64,000 nt of DNA from Coprococcus aceti. Its GTDB lineage: Bacteria; Bacillota; Clostridia; Lachnospirales; Lachnospiraceae. A program made the position numbers and the translations under genes. The notes below the pieces were generated by a model. That model was not told the DNA's origin, did no database searches, and worked only from the letters and a program-made list of their open reading frames with translations. Below are positions 27,526-36,456 of this stretch, piece after piece (the stretch's first letter is position 1; each line of letters begins with the position of its first letter). The stretch is from the NCBI RefSeq assembly GCF_025567285.1, contig NZ_JAOQJT010000003.1, forward strand, positions 186,001-250,000, in the 5' to 3' direction.

Positions 27526-28632
27526 ATGAGAGCAAAGAAGATATTTGCAGCAGGAATGGTGGCAGTCATGTGCGCAGGCCTGATGACAGGCTGTGGCAGC
27601 AATGACACAAAGAGCCAGTTTAAGAAGTTTTCAAAGTGTGCGACCATAGACAAGGCGGCATACACTGATATCGAATATGTTCCGGCATCGAGAGAGGTGT
27701 CCGAGGACGATGTAAACAGTGCGATAAGCAGTTTTTGCAGTGACAATTCTGAGACTACAGAGGATAAGACCAGCACAGTGGCAGATGGCGACAAGATCAA
27801 TGTGGACTATGTTGAGACTGTCTCAGGAACAGAGAAGGACAGCAAGACAGATTACACACTGACCATGGGAAATAACACTCTTGGTGATGGCAGTGACGAT
27901 CAGCTCATAGGAAGTAAGCCGGGTGATGTCAAGACGATCACAGTGACATATCCTGATGATTACAGCGACACAACAGTTGCCGGACTTACAGCAGAGTACA
28001 AGGTTACGATCAATTATATATCAGTTACCACGGTGCCTGAGTACACAGACGCACTGGTCAAGAAGGCTACTGATGGTGAGTACACAACAACCGATGACTA
28101 CACAGCACATCTGAAGGAAGATGTTCAGAAGGACAAGGACGATTCCGCGGACGAGACAGACAGAACTTCTGTTCTCAAGGCTGTTGAGGAGAAGGTTACA
28201 TTTGACAAGTATCCTGAGGATGAGGTAGCTTCCTACGTTCAGTCCATGGTGTCAAATGTGAGAAGTGCCGCAGACAACTACGGAATCGACTTCGAGGCAT
28301 ATATGAAGTATTTCTATGGATATGAGGACGAGGCATCATTCCTTGAGTACCTTCACACCACAGTTGAGAACGTCATGAAGGAGAAGATCGTTGTGTCATG
28401 CATAGCAATGGACAATGACCTCATCGCCGATAACGCAGACATAAAGGCGTACAGACAGAAGGTTATGGACAAGAACAATCTGGAGAATGACTCAGACGTG
28501 GACAAGTATTACTCAGAGTCAGACCTGATGTTCTATGCCACAGAGGAGAACGTGCTTGACTATCTCATGAACAGATCAGTTCAGGTGGAGGCAACTGCAA
28601 CAGATGCATCTGAGGCAGCCACAGAGGAGTAA
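27526..28632 (+). CDS. Trigger-factor-like FKBP lipoprotein, copy 2 (diverged)
   Basis: 368 residues, a paralogue of the preceding gene with the same plan: lipobox LMTGC, FKBP-like domain (DGDKINVDYVETVSG, LIGSKPGDVKTITVTYPDDY) and a trigger-factor-like C-terminal region. The FKBP core has lost many of the aromatic and Gly-Gly positions kept in copy 1 (EEFDGG becomes EKDSKT), so isomerase activity is doubtful and it may act only as a holdase. Both end in Thr/Glu/Ala-rich tails. The tandem order suggests duplication and co-transcription. Confidence 0.75.
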   Translation: MRAKKIFAAGMVAVMCAGLMTGCGSNDTKSQFKKFSKCATIDKAAYTDIEYVPASREVSEDDVNSAISSFCSDNSETTEDKTSTVADGDKINVDYVETVSGTEKDSKTDYTLTMGNNTLGDGSDDQLIGSKPGDVKTITVTYPDDYSDTTVAGLTAEYKVTINYISVTTVPEYTDALVKKATDGEYTTTDDYTAHLKEDVQKDKDDSADETDRTSVLKAVEEKVTFDKYPEDEVASYVQSMVSNVRSAADNYGIDFEAYMKYFYGYEDEASFLEYLHTTVENVMKEKIVVSCIAMDNDLIADNADIKAYRQKVMDKNNLENDSDVDKYYSESDLMFYATEENVLDYLMNRSVQVEATATDASEAATEE

Positions 28633-28666
28633 GCTGCACGCGATATATTTGAATATGGATAAGCTG

Positions 28667-28698
28667 ATAGAGACCGAGGTTTTATGCCCGGTCTCTAT
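28667..28698 (+). other. Hairpin after the foldase pair
   Basis: A perfect 10-bp stem (28667-28676 with 28689-28698) lies 35 bases after the gene. There is no T-run behind it, so it is a weak terminator at best or a transcript-stabilising end. Confidence 0.5.
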
Positions 28699-28757
28699 TG
28701 TCGTCTATAGACAAATGAATCTGTGGTTTATCCACATTGACTAAGGGGCTCCGGGAA

Positions 28758-28791
28758 TTTAAAATAAAAGAGAACATGTCTTTATTTTAAA
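28758..28791. repeat. AT-rich inverted repeat upstream of the Fn3 protein genes
   Basis: An 11-bp perfect inverted repeat (28758-28768 with 28781-28791) with a 12-base centre lies 24 bases before the start of the first Fn3 gene. It could be an operator or a transcript hairpin near the ribosome site. Confidence 0.5.
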
Positions 28792-28814
28792 GATAGAAAA
28801 GGAAAGGGGATATT

Positions 28815-31022
28815 ATGAGAAAGAACATTGCGAGAAAATGTCTGTGCATTGCTCTGGCTTCAGCCATGATGCTCGGTGAGGCGGGCACGGCTATGGCAGC
28901 CAGTGTGGAAAATGCGGCAGACGGAAGAACTGCTGCCACAGTGGCGGCGGAGGAACAGGCTGATGTGGCGGCAGCCAATGTCAGCATATGGTATGCGGGA
29001 GCTTATAAGAACTCAAGGACCATAACGATCAATGCAAGCGGCCGGGCTTACAGAGTTGAGGTCTGGGTCAATGGAGTAAAGTGCGGGGAACAGTACAACG
29101 GAGAGGACCAGCAGTCCTTTAGTATTAACTGTGAGATCCCGGCGTTGCTTGATTCCACCTACAACGCAGAGGTTAGAGCCTACGATTCAAATGGAGAGGT
29201 GACTGTACAGAAGGTTTCACCGGTCAAAACTGACAAGGTGAGCTTTGATGGTGATCCTAGTGTTAGTGTAGGATATACAGTCGGAAGCACTGGCTATGCA
29301 AAACCAGGCTATGTGTCTGTCAGCGTATATCTTGATAGCAGGCATTCAGATGAGGTCAAGTATGAGGTTCAGAGAGCGACCAAGTCAGGTGGGCCATTTA
29401 CCACGATTGCAACGGGAAGTGAATCTTACACGTCAAGACTTGCATATCTTGACAGCACTGCGAAGACCGGAACTACATATTATTACAGATTCAGGATCGT
29501 GAGCGGTTCAGATCAGTATGTGAAGACGAGCAAGGTCATAGCTACAAGTAAGACAGCTTCAGTAAAGGTGGGCATTCCAGAGGTGGATCAGCTCTATGCT
29601 TCAAGCATGAATGTATCAGAAAAGATAAGTAAGCCGGGAGTATTCCTGTGGATGACCAGCAATTTTGCAAATCAGTACGATGTGTACCGCTCAACAAACA
29701 AGAGCAAGGGCTACAGAAAGATAAAGACTATATATTCTGCTGATTTCACGGACACAGCGGTCAAGAGTGGAACGGTATACTACTACAAGGTAGTGCCAAA
29801 GTATTACGACTCACAGACACGAAAGATAACAACAGGAAAGACATCTGGTGTTGTCGGCGTAAAGTTTATCATGAATGCAGCAGGTGCACCTAGCCTTATA
29901 CAGACAGGCAACAGATCACTGAAGTGTACATGGGCTGCGGACAATACCGCAGACGTATCATACGAGGTATGGGCAAAGAGAACCGATATAACCGGTGATG
30001 CATACAAGCGTATGGTGGTCACCAAGAAAAACTCATGCACCCTTACAAAGCTTGATCCGAACGGAACATACAAGGTGATGATAAGGACAGTCAAGAAATC
30101 AGGAGCTGCCGTGAGATATGAGACGACAGATACATCTGAGAGGACCATGGGTTACACCAAGAGAGTCCAGGATCTGACTGCGGGAGCTGTATCTTCATCA
30201 CTGAACGGCAGGAAGGATGTCCTGTCTGTAAGATATTCTCTCACATGGTACAGAGACTGGGGCGCATCAGGATATGTTATATCAGGCCTCAACAGCAGTA
30301 CAGGCAAGATAGAGACCATCAAGAAGATAAAATCGGGAAAAAAGACATCATATACATTTACAAACACAAGTGCCAAGGGCAAGGAGCGCAAATACTCTCA
30401 GATATATGTGAGACCATATAAGGGAAAGGCAAGAGGCGAGGATAACACTCTGTGGAATTCAGAGATGCCAAGTGCAAAGCGTGTTAAGGCTGTAAAGAAG
30501 AGCACAACATCGACCAAGATAACATGGTCTGCTGTAAGCGGGGCAAAGGAATACTATGTATACAGAACTACAGAGCTCGGTGTACGCCAGTACATAGGAT
30601 CGACAAAGGCAACTAACTTCACGGATGTGAACGTGACAGACGGAATGAAGTATACATACTCTGTTGTTGTAGGCACAGACTTTGGATTCAGCAGCGGATA
30701 TGATTTGTATAGCAGTGACTATACACATAAGCTTACATCACCGGCCATAACAAAGGTTGTAAACGGTTCCAAGGGTACAGCGACTGTAACATGGAAGAAG
30801 GTTACAAATGCAACCAGATACTATGTATATCGTTCAACCCGCAAGAATGGAACATACAAGCTGGTCGGCAAGACTGGAGCTACAAAGCTTTCATACATGA
30901 ACAAGAAGCTCAAGAAGGGAACGACCTATTACTACAAGGTTGTGGCTTCAACAGTTAATGATGGAGGAAAGACAGTCAAGTCAGTTGCATCACATGCAAA
31001 GGGAATAAGGATCCGCAAATAG
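28815..31022 (+). CDS. Secreted multi-domain Fn3-like repeat protein, copy 1
   Basis: 735 residues. A signal peptide (ALASAMMLGEAGTAMAA) is followed by an Ala-rich linker, an Ig-like domain (about 55-140) and a chain of fibronectin-III-like domains. These are marked by recurring YYYKVVPKYYDS, YYVYRTT and TTYYYKVVAST strings. The end is basic (GIRIRK) with no LPxTG, membrane helix or SLH domain, so it is either released or held by charge. No catalytic domain is visible. The next gene is a paralogue with the same domain order. Function is unknown; carbohydrate or protein binding at the cell surface is a reasonable inference. Confidence 0.75.
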   Translation: MRKNIARKCLCIALASAMMLGEAGTAMAASVENAADGRTAATVAAEEQADVAAANVSIWYAGAYKNSRTITINASGRAYRVEVWVNGVKCGEQYNGEDQQSFSINCEIPALLDSTYNAEVRAYDSNGEVTVQKVSPVKTDKVSFDGDPSVSVGYTVGSTGYAKPGYVSVSVYLDSRHSDEVKYEVQRATKSGGPFTTIATGSESYTSRLAYLDSTAKTGTTYYYRFRIVSGSDQYVKTSKVIATSKTASVKVGIPEVDQLYASSMNVSEKISKPGVFLWMTSNFANQYDVYRSTNKSKGYRKIKTIYSADFTDTAVKSGTVYYYKVVPKYYDSQTRKITTGKTSGVVGVKFIMNAAGAPSLIQTGNRSLKCTWAADNTADVSYEVWAKRTDITGDAYKRMVVTKKNSCTLTKLDPNGTYKVMIRTVKKSGAAVRYETTDTSERTMGYTKRVQDLTAGAVSSSLNGRKDVLSVRYSLTWYRDWGASGYVISGLNSSTGKIETIKKIKSGKKTSYTFTNTSAKGKERKYSQIYVRPYKGKARGEDNTLWNSEMPSAKRVKAVKKSTTSTKITWSAVSGAKEYYVYRTTELGVRQYIGSTKATNFTDVNVTDGMKYTYSVVVGTDFGFSSGYDLYSSDYTHKLTSPAITKVVNGSKGTATVTWKKVTNATRYYVYRSTRKNGTYKLVGKTGATKLSYMNKKLKKGTTYYYKVVASTVNDGGKTVKSVASHAKGIRIRK

Positions 31023-31039
31023 ATGAAAAGGGGTAAACT

Positions 31040-33235
31040 ATGAAGAATAGATTGATAAAGAAAGCTTTATGCGTGGCGCTTGCTTCAACCATGGTGTTTG
31101 GTGAGGCATTGCCAGCAATGGCAGCAGACGGCAGTGCAGATGTACAGTCCGCTCAGGCTGAGGTGGCGTTTGCTGAAGAAGCATCCATAACATATTTTAG
31201 TGTAGGAGGTCAGGATACCGTAAGCAGCGGTTCTGTACATATAAGCGCTTTGGGATATGGAACAGAGGCTGTTCTCTATGTAAATGGAGCATGGTATGAC
31301 TCGTGGACAGGCAGTGACTATGACGGAAGCTGGCATGTGGATACGGAATTCAGAGGAGTTGCCGGTGCGACATATCAGTTTAAGCTGGTAGTCAGTGATG
31401 ACAATGGACAGACGGTGTCGCAGGAGTCGGGAAAGATATATTTTGAAGCACCTAAGTTCAGCCGCAGCAGGAAGCCTTCAGAATACGTATCATATTCTAC
31501 GGGAGATACCGGATATAGAGAATTAGGTGGAGTATCTGTGTCGTTCCCATTTGACAGCTACGTACAGAATGATATCTGGTATGAGGTGTACAGATCCACA
31601 AAGCCATCAGGAGGCTTTACGAAGATTTTGTCAGGCGTCGGTTACATGTATGGAGCTTCTGAAGTGAGGTATTATGATGATAATGTAAAAGTAGGTAATA
31701 CCTATTACTATATGGCGAAGATAGTAACCGGAACTGACTCATACAATAAGACATCCAGGGTTGTAGAGACATCAGCCGTTGCAAAGGTGGACTGCAGGCT
31801 TGGAACAGCGGAGCTTTCAGTCGATAGAGGCGCAAAGGGTGCTGATATAACGGTATGCGATTACGGCGCTGCTAACCAGTTCGATCTGTACCGTTCAACT
31901 TCAAAGACAAAGGGCTTTAAGAAGATAAAGACGATATACACACCGGAGTATACAGATACAACAGTTAAGGCTGGAAAGACATACTACTACAAGGTAGTTC
32001 CAAAGTATTATGATGCCTCTACCAGAGCGGTTTCAAAGGGAACTGCAAGTGAGGTCCGCGGCGTAAAGATACTCATGGGTACCACAGAGCTCACAGCGGT
32101 TCAGAACACAAAGAGCTCAGTAAAGCTCACATGGGATAAGGCAGCCGGAGCAAATATGTATGAAGTCTGGTATATGAGATCCGATATATCGGGAGACAGA
32201 TATAAGAGAGCTGTTGCGACAAAGGGAACATCATGCACCATCAAGGGACTTGCATCTGGCGCTGAGTATTCATTCAAGCTTAAGAGCCAGAGTGTTTCAG
32301 GCGGAAAGGTCATTTGTGAGAACGTGACATACAAATGGCTCCAGACCGGATACACAGAGAGCGTGAGAGAGCTTGGGGCTGTCTCATCCACGGTATCTGC
32401 AAGCAAAGACAAGAAAAACCTGACGATATACACCAATCTCAAGTGGAACAGAGTCTGGGGAGCTTCAGGCTACAAGATATTTGCGAGAAATAACTACACA
32501 AATAAGCTTGAGCAGGTTGCAGTGATCAAATCTGCAGCCAGAAATACATACAAGTTCAAGAATACAGGAAGCAGCAGTAAGGGTATTAAGTATTACTCTG
32601 CATACGTAGTGCCATACAAGGGTAAGAAGCAGGGCGAGATGACATCCGTCAGCGTCAACTATATCCCTCTTGCTAAGAATGTAAAGGCTGTGAGAAAGTC
32701 CACATCCGAGGTCAGAGTTACATGGTCAGCGGTGCCTGGTGCAGATTCTTACACAGTATACAGAATGAACCCTGTTCTCGGCACAACCCAGTGGCTGGGA
32801 CAGACAAAGTCAACAAACTTCAGTGACCGCAAGCTCACGACCAAGCTTGAGTATACATATTTTATACAGCCATCGACAAATGTCAGCGGGGTTAACTGCA
32901 GCATTGACTATGAAGCTGCAAAGCAGTATAAGGCAGTGTATACACATGCTGTAGGTACACCAAAGATGTCAGGTGCATCTAACACCGGAGCCAAGAAGAT
33001 CACAGTAAAGTGGAGTAGCGTTACAGGAGCGAAGAACTACGTAGTATATCGCGCAACCAAGAAGAATGGTAAGTACACTAAGATCGGTACAACATCATCA
33101 TGCAGCTTTACAGACAAGAAGGCTGCAAAGGGCAAGACATACTATTACAAGGTCGCTGCAGTGGCAGTTAACGACGGTGGATGTGCTGCTCAGTCAGCAT
33201 ACTCCAAGACCGCCAGTGCCAAGAGCAAAAAGTAA
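31040..33235 (+). CDS. Secreted multi-domain Fn3-like repeat protein, copy 2
   Basis: 731 residues, closely parallel to the preceding gene: signal peptide (ALASTMVFGEALPAMAA), Ig-like domain, then Fn3-like units with YYYKVVPKYYDA, YTVYRMNP and KTYYYKVAAVAVNDGG. The two share a matching middle block (the region around KTIYTPEYTDTTVKAG), so they arose by tandem duplication and then diverged. The C-terminus is Lys/Ser-rich. It is 17 bases downstream of copy 1 and has its own ribosome site, so the two are probably co-expressed. Confidence 0.75.
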   Translation: MKNRLIKKALCVALASTMVFGEALPAMAADGSADVQSAQAEVAFAEEASITYFSVGGQDTVSSGSVHISALGYGTEAVLYVNGAWYDSWTGSDYDGSWHVDTEFRGVAGATYQFKLVVSDDNGQTVSQESGKIYFEAPKFSRSRKPSEYVSYSTGDTGYRELGGVSVSFPFDSYVQNDIWYEVYRSTKPSGGFTKILSGVGYMYGASEVRYYDDNVKVGNTYYYMAKIVTGTDSYNKTSRVVETSAVAKVDCRLGTAELSVDRGAKGADITVCDYGAANQFDLYRSTSKTKGFKKIKTIYTPEYTDTTVKAGKTYYYKVVPKYYDASTRAVSKGTASEVRGVKILMGTTELTAVQNTKSSVKLTWDKAAGANMYEVWYMRSDISGDRYKRAVATKGTSCTIKGLASGAEYSFKLKSQSVSGGKVICENVTYKWLQTGYTESVRELGAVSSTVSASKDKKNLTIYTNLKWNRVWGASGYKIFARNNYTNKLEQVAVIKSAARNTYKFKNTGSSSKGIKYYSAYVVPYKGKKQGEMTSVSVNYIPLAKNVKAVRKSTSEVRVTWSAVPGADSYTVYRMNPVLGTTQWLGQTKSTNFSDRKLTTKLEYTYFIQPSTNVSGVNCSIDYEAAKQYKAVYTHAVGTPKMSGASNTGAKKITVKWSSVTGAKNYVVYRATKKNGKYTKIGTTSSCSFTDKKAAKGKTYYYKVAAVAVNDGGCAAQSAYSKTASAKSKK

Positions 33236-33275
33236 TGGCATATGTTAGGTAATAACAAGCAGTAGATATATTTGC

Positions 33276-33330
33276 GGGAAAACATATATACATGCATGGA
33301 AATGTGGTATATATGGTTTCCCTTTTTTAT
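33276..33330 (+). terminator. Terminator after the Fn3 protein pair
   Basis: A GGGAAA...CATATATA arm pairs with TATATATGG.TTTCCC (to 33322) and is followed by TTTTTT. Confidence 0.75.
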
Positions 33331-33363
33331 GGGAAAATGCTTGCGGAAATGCAAAAAAAGTGG

Positions 33364-33392
33364 TTGACATACCAATGCAAACAGTATATTAT
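33364..33392 (+). promoter_or_regulatory. Promoter of tRNA-Leu
   Basis: A consensus TTGACA (33364-33369) and TATTAT (33387-33392) with a 17-base spacer, 21 bases before the tRNA. Confidence 0.8.
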
Positions 33393-33413
33393 ATTAACGT
33401 TCGTTGTGAACAT

Positions 33414-33498
33414 GCGGAAGTGGCGGAATTGGCAGACGCGCAGGCTTCAGGTGCCTGTGGTAGCAATACCGTGTGGGTTCAAGTCCCATCTTCCGCAT
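33414..33498 (+). tRNA. tRNA-Leu (CAG)
   Basis: The acceptor arms GCGGAAG (33414-33420) and CTTCCGC (33491-33497) pair fully. The anticodon stem CAGGC/GCCTG encloses TTCAGGT, which gives anticodon CAG. A long variable arm and the T-loop TTCAAGT complete the class II leucine tRNA. CCA is not encoded; a T-run follows directly and should end transcription. Confidence 0.95.
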
Positions 33499-33574
33499 TT
33501 TTTTATACCATAGTATGCGGAAATGCTGAGCTGTGGAGTCAATAATTTATGATATTTAGGAGGTATGTGCGGCA

Positions 33575-34060
33575 ATGGCAGAGAAGAAGAATGTGGTTAC
33601 TTATTCAGGTCTCAAGAAGATAGAGGAAGAGCTTCAGAATCTGAAGGTTAATAAACGTAGAGAGATCGCAGCTAAGATCAAAGAGGCCAGAGAACAGGGA
33701 GATCTGTCAGAGAATGCAGAGTACGATGCAGCCAAGGACGAGCAGAGAGACATCGAGGCAAGAATCGAGCAGCTCGAGGCCATGCTCAAGAATATAGAAG
33801 TAGTCGACGAAGATGAGGTCGATACAGGAGTTGTAGGTATCGGATGTAAGGTAGTTGTATATGACTACGAGTTCGATGAGAAGATCGAGTACGATATCGT
33901 TGGTTCATCACAGGCGGATATCATGAACAACAAGATCTCAGATGAGTCACCTGTTGGAATGGCACTCAAGGGTGCAAAGGTTGGCGAAGAGGTTCTGGTG
34001 GAGGCACCGGACGGAGAGTTTAAGTACAGGGTACTTGATATTAAGAGACAGGAGCTGTAA
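33575..34060 (+). CDS. greA: Transcription elongation factor GreA
   Basis: 161 residues. The N-terminal coiled coil carries the acidic tip (AREQGDLSENAEYDAAKDEQ) and the C-terminal FKBP-like domain has SPVGMALKGAKVGEEV. It rescues backtracked RNA polymerase by stimulating transcript cleavage. AGGAGG lies 11 bases ahead. lysS starts six bases after its stop; greA-lysS is a common pair in Firmicutes. Confidence 0.96.
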   Translation: MAEKKNVVTYSGLKKIEEELQNLKVNKRREIAAKIKEAREQGDLSENAEYDAAKDEQRDIEARIEQLEAMLKNIEVVDEDEVDTGVVGIGCKVVVYDYEFDEKIEYDIVGSSQADIMNNKISDESPVGMALKGAKVGEEVLVEAPDGEFKYRVLDIKRQEL

Positions 34061-34066
34061 GAGAAG

Positions 34067-36115
34067 ATGGCAGAGCAGAATAACAAGGGAAAAGATCAGG
34101 ATCTTAATAAGCTGCAGATGGTGCGCCGCGAGAAGCTGGCAGACCTTCAGGCGGCAGGCAAGGATCCATTTGTCATAACAAAGTATGATGTGCAGCAGCA
34201 CAGTGCAGATGTGAAGGAGATGTACACAGCACATGAGGCAGAGCTTCTGGCTGGTAGACAGACACCTTCAGTTGAGGACCTTGAAGAGGCAGAGAAGAGA
34301 GAAGTTTTAAACAACGATTACAATGAGAGAAGAGCCATCATGGATGCTTCACCTATCAATGTGAGCATCGCAGGACGTATGATGTTCAAGCGTGTCATGG
34401 GTAAGGCTTCTTTCTGTAACATTCAGGATCTTAAGGGCAACATTCAGGTGTATGTTGCAAGAGATCAGATCGGTGAGGAGTCATACGCTGACTTCAAGAA
34501 GTCAGATATCGGTGATATATATGGAGTTAAGGGATATGCATTCAGAACAAAGACTGGTGAGATATCCATACATGCAGAGGAGATCACACTTCTCTCTAAG
34601 TCACTCCAGATCCTTCCTGAGAAGTTCCACGGACTGACAGATACAGATATGAGATATCGTCAGAGATATGTGGATCTCATCATGAACCAGGACAGCAAGG
34701 AAGTATTTATCAAGAGATCACAGATATTAAAGGAGATCCGTAACTTCCTGGCAGGACGTGACTTCATGGAGGTTGAGACACCTATGCTGGTCAGCAATGC
34801 CGGTGGTGCCGCAGCCAGACCATTTGAGACACATTACAATGCACTCAATGAGGATGTAAAGCTCCGTATATCACTTGAGCTCTACCTGAAGAGACTTATC
34901 GTCGGCGGTCTTGAGAGAGTATACGAGATCGGACGAGTATTCCGTAACGAGGGTGTTGACACACGTCACAACCCTGAGTTCACTCTGATGGAGCTGTACC
35001 AGGCATACACAGATTACTATGGTATGATGGAGCTCACAGAGTCCATGTTCCGTTACCTCGCAGAGAAGGTATGTGGAAGCACCAAGATCTCATACAACGG
35101 AATCGAGATCGACTTTGGCAAGCCATTTGAGCGTCTGACTATGGTTGACGCTATCAAGAAATATACAGGTGTTGATTTTGACCAGGTTGCTGATGACGCT
35201 GAGGCGAAGAAGATCGCTGACGAGCATCACGTAGAGTACGAGGAGCGCCACAAGAAGGGCGACATCGTGAACCTGTTCTTCGAGGAGTTCTGTGAGGAGA
35301 AGCTGATCCAGCCTACATTCATCATGGATCATCCGATCGAGATCTCACCACTTACGAAGAAGAAGCCTTCAGACCCTACAAAGGTTGAGCGTTTCGAGCT
35401 CTTCATCAACACATGGGAGATGTGTAACGCTTACTCAGAGCTGAACGATCCTATCGATCAGCGTGAGAGATTTGCCGCTCAGGATGCGAATGCCGCAGCC
35501 GGAGATGACGAGGCTGAGCACACAGATGAGGATTTCCTCAATGCGCTTGAGATCGGTATGCCTCCAACAGGCGGTATCGGTTATGGTATAGACAGACTGG
35601 TTATGCTCCTTACAGATTCACAGGCGATCAGAGATGTTCTTCTGTTCCCGACTATGAAGAGTGAGGGTGGTTCAGATTCTGATTCAGTATCTGAGACAGC
35701 CGGTGACAACAACGGATTCTTCACACCAAACGAGAAGATCGATTTTTCCAAGGTAGATATAGAGCCACTTTTTGCTGATGAGGTTGATTTCGAGACATTT
35801 TCAAGATCAGACTTCAGAGCGGTAAAGGTTAAGGAATGTTCAGCAGTGCCAAAGAGCAAGAAGCTCCTTCAGTTCACACTGGATGACGGCACAGGCACAG
35901 ACAGAACCATCCTCTCAGGAATCCATGCATTCTATGAGCCAGAGGAGTTAGTCGGCAAGACACTTATTGCAATAACAAACCTTCCACCTAGAAAGATGAT
36001 GGGAATCGATTCATGCGGTATGCTTCTTTCAGCTATCCATGAGGAAGAGGGCGAGGAGAAGCTTCACCTTCTGATGGTTGACAACCATATTCCTGCAGGT
36101 GCGAAGCTCTATTAA
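34067..36115 (+). CDS. lysS: Lysyl-tRNA synthetase (class II) with C-terminal tRNA-binding domain
   Basis: 682 residues, longer than the usual 490-510. Residues 1-150 hold the OB-fold anticodon domain and 160-505 the class II core (VFRNEGVDTRHNPEFTLMEL, motif 3 GIGYGIDRLVML). After an acidic linker (about 535-570) comes an extra OB-fold of the Arc1p/EMAP-II/MetRS-tail type (about 575-682: FRAVKVKECSAVPKSKKLLQFTLD ends with PRKMMGIDSCGMLLSA). This domain usually aids tRNA capture in methionyl-tRNA synthetase. The part encoded at 35858-36021 is repeated without change at 49109-49272. Confidence 0.93.
   Translation: MAEQNNKGKDQDLNKLQMVRREKLADLQAAGKDPFVITKYDVQQHSADVKEMYTAHEAELLAGRQTPSVEDLEEAEKREVLNNDYNERRAIMDASPINVSIAGRMMFKRVMGKASFCNIQDLKGNIQVYVARDQIGEESYADFKKSDIGDIYGVKGYAFRTKTGEISIHAEEITLLSKSLQILPEKFHGLTDTDMRYRQRYVDLIMNQDSKEVFIKRSQILKEIRNFLAGRDFMEVETPMLVSNAGGAAARPFETHYNALNEDVKLRISLELYLKRLIVGGLERVYEIGRVFRNEGVDTRHNPEFTLMELYQAYTDYYGMMELTESMFRYLAEKVCGSTKISYNGIEIDFGKPFERLTMVDAIKKYTGVDFDQVADDAEAKKIADEHHVEYEERHKKGDIVNLFFEEFCEEKLIQPTFIMDHPIEISPLTKKKPSDPTKVERFELFINTWEMCNAYSELNDPIDQRERFAAQDANAAAGDDEAEHTDEDFLNALEIGMPPTGGIGYGIDRLVMLLTDSQAIRDVLLFPTMKSEGGSDSDSVSETAGDNNGFFTPNEKIDFSKVDIEPLFADEVDFETFSRSDFRAVKVKECSAVPKSKKLLQFTLDDGTGTDRTILSGIHAFYEPEELVGKTLIAITNLPPRKMMGIDSCGMLLSAIHEEEGEEKLHLLMVDNHIPAGAKLY
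35858..36021 (+). repeat. 164-bp direct repeat, left copy (inside lysS)
   Basis: Every base from 35858 to 36021 recurs at 49109-49272 in the same orientation (offset 13251). The left copy is within intact lysS. Confidence 0.95.
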
Positions 36116-36129
36116 GATGAGAAAACTGA

Positions 36130-36169
36130 GCCTTGCGGCGGTGTGCGCTTGCGAACACCGACATAAGGC
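36130..36169. other. Two-tier hairpin after lysS
   Basis: GCCTT/AAGGC (36130-36134, 36165-36169) encloses CGGTGT/ACACCG (36139-36144, 36155-36160). No T-run follows on the + strand. The stretch to 36340 otherwise shows no gene. Confidence 0.5.
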
Positions 36170-36340
36170 GAAAAACACACGGAGACGTCAGTCGACGTGA
36201 TGTAAAGATGTACCGTTTTACCAAATAGACGGGACATACTTCATTTGATAAAAATGAAAAACAGCGATTTACATCAAAATTACATCATTTGATGCAGAAA
36301 TCGGTGTAAGTAAGAAAAAATTGCATGATTAGTACGATGA

Positions 36341-36372
36341 ATGGGCAATTCCAATTGGAATTGCCCATTTTT
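36341..36372 (+). terminator. Perfect palindrome with T-run
   Basis: A 28-base perfect palindrome (36341-36368) followed by TTTT. It may end the greA-lysS transcript or belong to the incoming element. Confidence 0.75.
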
Positions 36373-36387
36373 GAAAAGAGGAAAAAT

Positions 36388-36456
36388 ATGAATATTAAGG
36401 TATATCTTGGTGCAAACGAAGGTAATAATCCCTCTGCAATTTCTTTACTTCCGTGA
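36388..36456 (+). pseudogene. N-terminal remnant of a LOG-family (lysine decarboxylase-like) gene
   Basis: A 22-codon frame with ribosome site AAGAGG begins MNIKVYLGANEGNNP, as LOG/TIGR00730 proteins begin, then breaks off into unrelated sequence and a stop. The similarity ends about 36430, close to the AraC gene, so a DNA junction lies here. LOG proteins cleave nucleoside monophosphates; this remnant cannot. Confidence 0.5.

Noticed and set aside
28667..28698. Strong terminator after the foldase pair
   Set aside because: Good stem but no T-run, so only a hairpin is reported.
33540..34066. T-box or other riboswitch before greA-lysS
   Set aside because: The leader after tRNA-Leu is too short and has no T-box sequence.
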